Below are positions 1 through 7,106 of a DNA stretch of 31,714 nucleotides, in pieces (the first letter of the stretch is position 1; every line of letters begins with the position of its first letter). A program made the position numbers and the translations under genes. The notes below the pieces were generated by a model. It did not search any database and was not told the DNA's origin. It was given only the letters and a program-made list of their open reading frames with translations. The stretch lies in NCBI GenBank assembly GCA_001970955.1, contig MPUH01000855.1:1-31714 (forward strand), in the 5' to 3' direction. Source of the DNA: Stentor coeruleus. Its lineage: Eukaryota; Ciliophora; Heterotrichea; Heterotrichida; Stentoridae.

Positions 1-410
1 CTGATTCTTGAAGGTGAAGTCAGTGTCCAAATCTGGAACGAAGAGTGAAGATGCTTTTAAGAAGTCTGCAAATTATTAACTGGAAGGTCTTTTGGCGAAC
101 TAGCCATTCTACATGATCAACTCATTCAGCAACAATAATTTGTCAGCAAACACTTTGCCATATTATGCAAAAATGATTATTAACGTATTTTAGGCCATGC
201 TAGTATCGAAAAACTTGAAGAAACCGTAACTTTTTTCAGTTCCTTATCAACATTTATCGTTGGAGTAAAAAAGATTTAATATAACTAAATTACTATTTCC
301 GCATATTGAGATTCAAAAGAAATTTCGGAGTATAGAAAATGAAATTCGAAACTTGACTGCAAACCTCTAGATAATCAAGCATAGAGAAAATATCAACAGA
401 GGCCAAGGAA
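1..410 (+). pseudogene. Decayed cyclic-nucleotide-binding domain protein (fragment)
   Basis: Frame 1 from base 1 reads as the core of a cNMP-binding domain: LILEGEVSV, then KLLTGRSFGELAILHD (the phosphate-binding-cassette side), then KHFAILCKNDY and a helix LGHASIEKLEETVTFFSSL. This order is typical of ciliate PKA/PKG-like and cNMP-gated proteins, where the last helix leads into a second domain. The frame carries stops at 46-48 (TGA), 58-60, 136-138 and 181-183 (TAA), and shifts near 253-258. The next frame then continues RWSKKDLI, stop, LNYYFRILRFKRNF, as expected for the start of the following cNMP domain. No GT..AG 15-mer explains the stops. I read it as a pseudogene truncated by the window edge. 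The family call is fairly firm; the exact protein is not resolvable. Confidence 0.7.
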
Positions 411-1488
411 TCAGCTTAGCAGGTACTTTAGAAGAAAAAAACTCTCATAAGCGAAAAAATCGGCATTTATCTTCAAAGCCAAGAACTTATTTAATAGAAA
501 AATACAAGAAAAACCTTTTATCATACATAAATGAAATTTGATATAATACTATTCGCTTAGAGTTTAATATTTATAGATAATAAGTGATAGTTTATCATGA
601 GCATTCAAAGATTTTCTCAAGCGTTTATATTAATCAATTAATCGAAAAATTAAAAGATTATAGAAATTATGTGTGAAAATATTATGCATTTAAAAATCAT
701 CACTGAGCGCATTTCTTACTTAAACAAAGACAATTTCAATAGAGTCTATAATAAATATATACCCTAAAGCAGCTATAATTTTTTTGAAGCCTTTAATACA
801 TATAATCTGTTCTTGCATTCCAAAGAATTGATTCAATCAATTTATTGTATTGTCTCTGTGCTTAGCTTCATTGTAGTAAAATTACTACACAGCTTATTCG
901 TTCTAAGCAAAGCCTTAAGGTTAAATGGACTAAGTCAAGTTGGTTTATCTACTCAGATAGTGAATTCCTAAATATTTTTCTATTAAGGCTTGAATCCATT
1001 AAGTCTTTTCCTCTTTGTCTTAATATGCTCTCTCAGTCAGCCTATGTAATAAACCCTTCAGTTTTTTACTTATTTTAACTTAGTTAAGCTTATCATTTCT
1101 TCTTCACGCGTCCTTCCTTCATTACCATGAGTTTCTTCAACACTTAGTTCTTCTTATGTAAAGTATAGTCAGGTTTGCTTATTTGAGTGGTTTTCATGCT
1201 CTAAGCTTTTTTCTGTGCCTCGCTCTTAGCTTATATGTGCATTTCCTGTCAGAATTTTAGTTTCTCACTTTCTACGCTTATTTTTGATTAGTTTCAGATC
1301 CAACTATATCTTTGAGGTGTTTTTTAGAATATTTACCTATACTGCCCTGTTCATCCTTTAAGATTAACCCTCTTTCATGCTTAAAATGGCTTCTTTCCCT
1401 TATGTGAGCTTCAAATTTCCTTCTAAAAAGAAATCGCTAAGCTATACAAAACATTGATTTAAGGAGAAGTGAAAAACTATGGTTATAA
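411..1488. other. Gene-free, degraded sequence upstream of the WD40-channel gene
   Basis: I see no intact gene. The frame following the cNMP relic continues to about 970 with many stops, including lysine/glutamine-rich pieces such as INQLIEKLKDYRNY, and may be the rest of that pseudogene. Bases about 1000-1430 are pyrimidine-rich on the plus strand. On the minus strand they give short Lys/Glu-rich open stretches (for example VLKKLMVMKEGRVKKK) broken by stops, possibly a second relic. A TAA at 1486-1488 lies in frame just before the WD40 start codon. Confidence 0.4.
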
Positions 1489-3084
1489 ATGTCTAATTCT
1501 TTGGTTGAAAAGCTCCTTCCCAGAACTGAAGAATTTCCGAAAATCCAAGATCCAAAATTGAGCCAAAAAGAAATAGCTGACAAGCTCAACTCTGATATAG
1601 CTTTAGAAGAACTTAAAAAAGCTTTAAATTTGATTGAAATGGAATCAATGCTAGACCTTCCAAAATCATATGTTTCAACCCTCAGAGGACATGAAGATGG
1701 TGTGAATTGTGTGAGTTTCAGTCCAGATGGCAGGTTTTTAGCGAGTGGATCTGGCGATAACCTGATCAAAATATGGAACCTTGCCGAAAAAAGAGAAGAA
1801 TGCACGCTCACAGGCCATAAATCTGATATTTGTAGTGTGAGTTTCAGTCCAGATGGCAGGTTTTTAGCGAGTGGATCCGACGATAACCTGATCAAAATAT
1901 GGAACCTTGCCGAAAAAAGAGAAGAATGCACGCTCACAGGCCATAAGGGTAGAGTTTATAGTGTGAGTTTCAGTCCAGATGGCAGGTTTTTAGCGAGTGG
2001 ATCTGAAGATAAGCTGATCAAAATATGGAACCTTGCCGAAAAAAGAGAAGAATGCACGCTCACAGGCCATAAATCTGATATTTGTAGTGTGAGTTTCAGT
2101 CCAGATGGCAGGTTTTTAGCGAGTGGATCTATGGATAAGCTGATCAAAATATGGAACCTTGCCGAAAAAAGAGAAGAATGCACGCTCACAGGCCACTCGG
2201 GAATAATTTCTAGTGTGAGTTTCAGTCCAAATGGCAAGCTTTTAGCAAGTGCATCTGAAGATAGGCTGATCAAAATATGGAGCCTTGCCGAAAAAAGAGA
2301 AGAATGCACGCTCACAGGCCATAAGGATAAAGTTTCTAGTGTGAGTTTCAGTCCAGATGGCAGGTTTTTAGCGAGTGGATCTGGAGATAAGCTGATCAAA
2401 ATATGGAACCTTGCCGAAAAAAGAGAAGAATGCACGCTCACAGGCCACTTGGATAGAGTCTATAGAGCGAGTTTCAGTCCAGATGGGAGGTTTTTAGCGA
2501 GTGGATCTAGAGATAAGCTGATCAAAATATGGAACCTTGCCGAAAAAAGAGAAGAATGCACGCTTACAGGCCACTCGCAAACAGTTTCTAGTGTGAGTTT
2601 CAGTCCAGATGGCAGGTTTTTAGCGAGTGGATCTGGAGATAAGCTGATCAAAATATGGAACCTTGTAGACAAAAGAGAAGAATTCACACTCACAGGCCAT
2701 GATTCTTATGTTACTAGTGTGAGTTTCAGTCCAGATGGCAGGTTTTTAGCGAGTGGATCTGAAGATAAGCTGATCAAAATATGGAACCTTGCCGAAAAAA
2801 GAGAAGAATGCACGCTCACAGGCCATTCATATTATGTTACTAGTGTGAGTTTCAGTCCAGATGGCAGGTTTTTAGCGAGTGGATCTGGAGATAAGCTGAT
2901 CAAAATATGGAACCTTGCCGAAAAAAGAGAAGAATGCACGCTCACAGGCCACTCGGAAAAAGTTTCTAGTGTGAGTTTCAGTCCAGATGGCAGGTTTTTA
3001 GCGAGTGGATCTGGAGATGAGCTGATCAAAATATGGAACCTTGCTGAAAAAAGAGAAGAATGCACGCTCGCAGGCCATTCTTAA
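1489..3084 (+). CDS. WD40-repeat array, N-terminal part of a WD40-ion channel fusion (ends at in-frame TAA)
   Basis: The open frame has 531 codons. ATG 1489 is preceded by an in-frame TAA at 1486-1488, so the start is well defined. Residues about 1-60 are a helical leader rich in Lys, Glu and Leu. From base 1693 come 42-residue WD40 repeats with framework VSFSPDGRFLASGS, D, LIKIWNLAEKREECTLTGH; eleven complete units lie before the TAA at 3082-3084, which is the second codon of unit 12. The array continues in the same frame and in exact 126-base phase beyond the stop, so this is the first part of a longer reading frame reaching 6174. WD40 units form beta-propellers that bind ligands on one face. 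The near-identity of the units implies recent duplication or homogenisation. The locus is either a young pseudogene, a gene expressed as a truncated form, or one read through the stop. Confidence 0.8.
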   Translation: MSNSLVEKLLPRTEEFPKIQDPKLSQKEIADKLNSDIALEELKKALNLIEMESMLDLPKSYVSTLRGHEDGVNCVSFSPDGRFLASGSGDNLIKIWNLAEKREECTLTGHKSDICSVSFSPDGRFLASGSDDNLIKIWNLAEKREECTLTGHKGRVYSVSFSPDGRFLASGSEDKLIKIWNLAEKREECTLTGHKSDICSVSFSPDGRFLASGSMDKLIKIWNLAEKREECTLTGHSGIISSVSFSPNGKLLASASEDRLIKIWSLAEKREECTLTGHKDKVSSVSFSPDGRFLASGSGDKLIKIWNLAEKREECTLTGHLDRVYRASFSPDGRFLASGSRDKLIKIWNLAEKREECTLTGHSQTVSSVSFSPDGRFLASGSGDKLIKIWNLVDKREEFTLTGHDSYVTSVSFSPDGRFLASGSEDKLIKIWNLAEKREECTLTGHSYYVTSVSFSPDGRFLASGSGDKLIKIWNLAEKREECTLTGHSEKVSSVSFSPDGRFLASGSGDELIKIWNLAEKREECTLAGHS

Positions 3085-4086
3085 AAAGTTACTAGTGTGA
3101 GTTTCAGTCCAGATGGCAGGTTTTTAGCGAGTGGATCTGGAGATAACCTGATCAAAATATGGAACCTTGCCGAAAAAAGAGAAGAATGCACGCTCACAGG
3201 CCACTCGCAAGAAGTTACTAGTGTGAGTTTCAGTCCAGATGGCAGGTTTTTAGCGAGTGGATCTGGAGATAAGCTGATCAAAATATGGAACCTTGCCGAA
3301 AAAAGAGAAGAATGCACGCTCACAGGCCATAAATCTGATATTTGTAGTGTGAGTTTCAGTCCAGATGGCAGGTTTTTAGCGAGTGGATCTGGAGATAAGC
3401 TGATCAAAATATGGAACCTTGCCGAAAAAAGAGAAGAATGCACGCTCACAGGCCACTCGGAAAAAGTTTCTAGTGTGAGTTTCAGTCCAGATGGCAGGTT
3501 TTTAGCGAGTGGATCTTACGATAAGCTGATCAAAATATGGAACCTTGCCGAAAAAAGAGAAGAATGCACGCTCACAGGCCACTCGGAATAAGTTTCTAGT
3601 GTGAGTTTCAGTCCAGATGGCAGGTTTTTAGCGAGTGGATCTGGAGATAAGCTGATCAAAATATGGAACCTTGCCGAAAAAAGAGAAGAATGCACGCTCA
3701 CAGGCCACTCGAAACGAGTTTATAAAGTGAGTTTCAGTCCAAATGGCAAGCTTTTAGCAAGTGCATCTGAAGATAGGCTGATCAAAATATGGAGCCTTGC
3801 CGAAAAAAGAGAAGAATGCACGCTCACAGGCCATTATTCTTTAGTTTCTAGTGTGAGATTCAGTCCAAATGGCAAGCTTTTAGCAAGTGCATCTGAAGAT
3901 AGGCTGATCAAAATATGGAACCTTGCCGAAAAAAGAGAAGAATGCACGCTCACAGGCCACTCGGGAATAGTTTCTAGTGTGAGTTTCAGTCCAGATGGCA
4001 GGTTTTTAGCGAGTGGATCTGAAGATAGCCTGATCAAAATATGGAACCTTGCTGAAAAAAGAGAAGAATGCACTATACCTATTGAC
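1693..4086 (+). repeat. Tandem array of 19 WD40 units, 126 bp each
   Basis: The motif gtgagtttcagtccagatgg and its close variants recur at 1711, 1837, 1963 and every 126 bases to 3979, giving 19 units with no length change. Most framework codons are identical at the DNA level. Differences cluster in the three codons after Gly-His, in the two before the conserved Val-Ser-Phe, and in the codons flanking the Asp of the GS-x-D-x turn. Units 5, 17 and 18 share an alternative framework (SPNGKLLASASEDR), and units 2, 4 and 14 share the same variable block (KSDICS), which points to copying between non-adjacent units. Confidence 0.95.
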
Positions 4087-4284
4087 CCTGGATTAATTGA
4101 AACAATTAAATTTAGTTCAGATTGCAAATTAATCATAGTCGAGTTTGCATCTGGAAGTATTAAAAACTACTCAGTTAGTTCAAAAAATATTATCGATTCA
4201 AAAAATTGTATACTTTCAAATGTATCTAGAAAGTATAAGTGTCTTGATCCACTTAGTCTAGGTAGTGGAATTCAAAATGATTAG
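3085..4284 (+). CDS. Continuation of the WD40 array, frame-preserved, with TAA at 3589-3591 and ending at TAG 4282-4284
   Basis: This continues the frame of the preceding WD40 segment. It holds the rest of unit 12, units 13-19, and a degenerate last blade (IKFSSDCKLIIVEFASGS). A TAA at 3589-3591 interrupts unit 16 at its third variable codon, where equivalent units read GAA AAA GTT. The segment ends NDPL-less with GSGIQND and TAG at 4282-4284. No GT...AG 15- or 16-mer removes any of these stops. The frame then continues TWLFTLSRLSVKEYEKIKD into the channel part. There are no indels relative to the 126-base period, so the only damage is three point-type stop codons. Neither piece after a stop has an obvious own ATG start, so as separate genes they are unlikely. 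Confidence 0.6.
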
Positions 4285-4386
4285 ACTTGGTTATTCACTC
4301 TTTCTAGACTCTCAGTAAAAGAATATGAAAAGATAAAAGATACTTACATAACATTTACAAACCTTAAATACTCAGTTCTTCATTTC

Positions 4387-6174
4387 ATGGCTATGCTTGG
4401 AGAGACAATTTTTTTTCAAAAACCTTATAAAAAGAATCAAATATTATATGATGCATTTGGCCATAGCCCAATTTATTATTCAATTAAGTGTAAGCATCAA
4501 GTTATTACTGATTTATTATTAGAGTATATGTGCTATTTAAATGAAGAAGAGCAAAATCCTTATATAGTTTATTTAAATTTTAATGAAATTGGTACTGACT
4601 TGCCAGTGATTATTAGAAATTCATCATCAAAACTAGACTATTTTTGCCAAAATTTGATGTACCAAATTAATAGAATACATTTTGGATATCCTAAAAAAAA
4701 GTTGCCAATAATAGAAACAAGTAATTTTGGCCTAATTATGTTTGAAGATTTTACATCAAATGAAGGAGATAAAAATCCATTAAAAATAAAGCAAACAGCA
4801 TTTACACTTACTTTTGGAATAGGCTCAAAGGATAGTAAAGAATTGATTAGTGCTATTATCTCATGCCAAAATTTAGAGATCTTTAGAACTGAATTTATTC
4901 AGTATCTAATAAATAAAAGATGGGAAGAAATAGCCTATTGTGTGTATTTATATACCATAATATTATGGTCAAATTTGTTAATTCTTTATTTTGTTATAGA
5001 AAGTGATCAAAATATTTTTTCTTTATTCGCAATGCTTATAAACGTTATACTTATAAGCTGGGAAGCAATCCAATTTACTACTCAAGGTAAAATATACTTT
5101 ACAGACATTATGAATATTTTTGATCTTTTTCGATTTTTTTTTACAACAGTTTATATATTTTGGCATCTATTCGGTATTGAATATTCACTGCTAACATGGA
5201 TTATGATGACATTAAATTTAATTAGAGGTCTTACAGGCTTTAGAGCTTTCAACAACACGAGATATTTTATCAGATTGATATATATGTGCATCATAAAAAT
5301 TAAAGATTTTTTTATTATTTTTATTTATGCAACATTGTCTCTAGGATTGATGAACTCAATTTCAGCCAGCGAAAGTTTTGACTATTATTCTATTTGGTCT
5401 TCTCCTTTTGGAATAATAGTTGGAAAAACTGATACTTTTTATGAAACTAACTTCATTCAATCAATAACATTTATTATAGCTGTTACTACGAATATGATTA
5501 TTATGCTCAATATGATCATTTCTATTTTAGGTGATGAATTTGATGAGTTTCAATTAAATGCGGAAATATATAACTACACTGAAATGGCCCAAGTTATATC
5601 AGAAACTGAACAAATTATATCATATTTTGGTACTACTGATAATAAAAAATACTTGCATGTTTGTATTCATGCGTATGAAGCAACAGGAACTGAATGGAAA
5701 GGAAAAGTAATAGATTTACGTGATTACCTAAAAGATGATTTTTTTACAAAATATCTAAAACCTTCATTCGATGAAAATCAAAAGCAGATAAGTGAAGAAA
5801 CTGAAAAAATAAAAGTTGTAAGCGAAGAAGTAAATGCTGTCAGTGGAAAAGTAAAAGCTGTAAGCGAAGAAGTAAAGGCTGTCAGTGGAGAAGTAAAAGT
5901 TGTAAGCGAAGAAGTAAAAGTTGTAAGTGAAGAAGAAGTAAAAGTTGTAAGTGAAAAAGTAAAAGCTGTCAGTGAAGAAGTAAAGATTATTATCAGTGAA
6001 AAAGTAAAAGTTGTAAGCGAAGAAGTAAAAGTTGTAAGCGAAGAAGTAAAAGCTGTCAGTGAAGAAGTAAAGACTAGCATGAATGATCTCAAGAATAGAG
6101 TTGAGGATATTGAAAAAAGCATTTCCAATATTCAAGGAAGCATTGAATTAGTTTTGAAGATCCTCAATAAATAA
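4387..6174 (+). CDS. TRP/polycystin-like ion channel domain with coiled-coil tail, C-terminal part of the WD40-channel fusion
   Basis: The open frame has 595 codons from ATG 4387; the same frame is open back to 4285, directly after the TAG that ends the WD40 part. Residues about 20-60 (HSPIYYSIKCKHQVITDLLL) look like an ankyrin-type repeat. Six hydrophobic segments follow at roughly 181-202, 208-228, 243-263, 268-290, 304-325 and 358-382. A pore loop around SIWSSPFGIIVGKTD lies between segments five and six, and segment six ends NMIISILGDEFDEF. This is the ion_trans layout of TRP/PKD-type cation channels. Residues about 478-563 are heptad repeats (VSEEVKA) predicted to form a parallel coiled coil. 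The protein would sit in a membrane with both ends cytosolic. Selectivity cannot be read from the sequence. If the upstream stops are real it may be untranslated or start at 4387. Confidence 0.75.
   Translation: MAMLGETIFFQKPYKKNQILYDAFGHSPIYYSIKCKHQVITDLLLEYMCYLNEEEQNPYIVYLNFNEIGTDLPVIIRNSSSKLDYFCQNLMYQINRIHFGYPKKKLPIIETSNFGLIMFEDFTSNEGDKNPLKIKQTAFTLTFGIGSKDSKELISAIISCQNLEIFRTEFIQYLINKRWEEIAYCVYLYTIILWSNLLILYFVIESDQNIFSLFAMLINVILISWEAIQFTTQGKIYFTDIMNIFDLFRFFFTTVYIFWHLFGIEYSLLTWIMMTLNLIRGLTGFRAFNNTRYFIRLIYMCIIKIKDFFIIFIYATLSLGLMNSISASESFDYYSIWSSPFGIIVGKTDTFYETNFIQSITFIIAVTTNMIIMLNMIISILGDEFDEFQLNAEIYNYTEMAQVISETEQIISYFGTTDNKKYLHVCIHAYEATGTEWKGKVIDLRDYLKDDFFTKYLKPSFDENQKQISEETEKIKVVSEEVNAVSGKVKAVSEEVKAVSGEVKVVSEEVKVVSEEEVKVVSEKVKAVSEEVKIIISEKVKVVSEEVKVVSEEVKAVSEEVKTSMNDLKNRVEDIEKSISNIQGSIELVLKILNK
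5818..6075 (+). repeat. 21-bp repeat encoding heptads (VSEEVKx) of a coiled coil
   Basis: About twelve tandem copies of a 21-base unit such as gtaagcgaagaagtaaaagt(t) encode seven-residue units with Val at the a and e positions. Two units have one extra codon (VSEEEVKV near 5930 and IISEKVKV near 5990), which shifts the heptad phase by one residue each time. The repeat also creates long antisense open frames with no coding merit. Confidence 0.9.
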
Positions 6175-7106
6175 TTAGTTAGGTAATCTAAAATTCTTTC
6201 GTAGAAAATCAATTGTCAAAGTAAAAATTGTAAGGAAATAGGCTTTCTTGGTAAATGCCGAAAGAAAGCCATTTCAAAAAAATCTTAATTTCAAACTAGT
6301 ATGCCGCAAAAAAGCAAGGCTTGATGTATAAAGTTAAGTAATTTAATGATTTTTACAGTGGAAAATCAGAGACAATAAAAAAAATATTATGCAAAGTATT
6401 TTTATATTTAGTAAAGTCTATGAAATATTAAGATCAGCAAAGATTATCTCAGTATAAGTAGTTTATATATTATAAAAGTATTTTGATGCCTATTGGCTTA
6501 TAAATTAATTTTTATATAATAATCTAGAGAAAAACTGAGAATTATGTATTTTTTAAATAAGATTTTGCTTCTATGCAATTGCAATTCTTTTTCAAAACAG
6601 TCTCCAAAATGTAAACATCAACTAGATCTGAAAAAAAAAATTCTAAGTCGTATCTGCAATGATGAAAAAGTTGTATGTATTAATTTATACCTGAAGAATT
6701 ACTTCATAGAAATTAGATTTTCCAAATTTTTCTCAAATAATCTATACTTAAAGGTAAAGAGTGGCAAAGCTTTGAAATATGGTTGTTTTGAGCGTTATGT
6801 TGGTATTAGGGTTTAAAATGTCTGAATTGCTATATGTGCATTTCCACTGAAACAAGTTGGAAGTAGAAATAATAATCCTGCATGTACAGTGAATGCATTT
6901 TAATTATCTCAATAAGCCAGACTGTCCAATTAAAAATATCATTCATAATTTTGATTTCTCTTAAAAGTTTTAGTGATTCTATATTTGATCTCTATGCTTT
7001 ATTTTAGAATATTCACTTTTTAATATCATTATATTTTCCTAATTAATATGATTTTCTTAAGTTCAAGCCAAATCGTAATCCAAAAATAAACCTAAATAGT
7101 AAATTA
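6175..7106. other. Intergenic, AT-rich; one doubtful 90-codon ORF
   Basis: This lies between the channel stop and the 3' end of the cullin gene. The only open frame is 6544-6816 on the plus strand (90 codons, starting MYFLNKILLLCNC). It is Cys/Lys/Leu-rich, matches no family I recognise, and has a composition expected of translated AT-rich DNA. I would not call it a gene without transcript support. I see no RNA gene or repeat. Confidence 0.35.

Noticed and set aside
1693..4086. CRISPR array or satellite
   Set aside because: The 126-bp period is a coding WD40 unit without short palindromic repeats and spacers.
1437..4136. Several minus-strand ORFs rich in SVHSSLFSARFHILI across the WD40 array
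   Set aside because: They are the antisense of the 126-bp repeat; the plus strand encodes the recognisable WD40 framework.
5764..6135. Two minus-strand ORFs (Phe/Tyr-rich and Thr/Ser-rich) under the channel tail
   Set aside because: Antisense shadows of the 21-bp heptad repeat.
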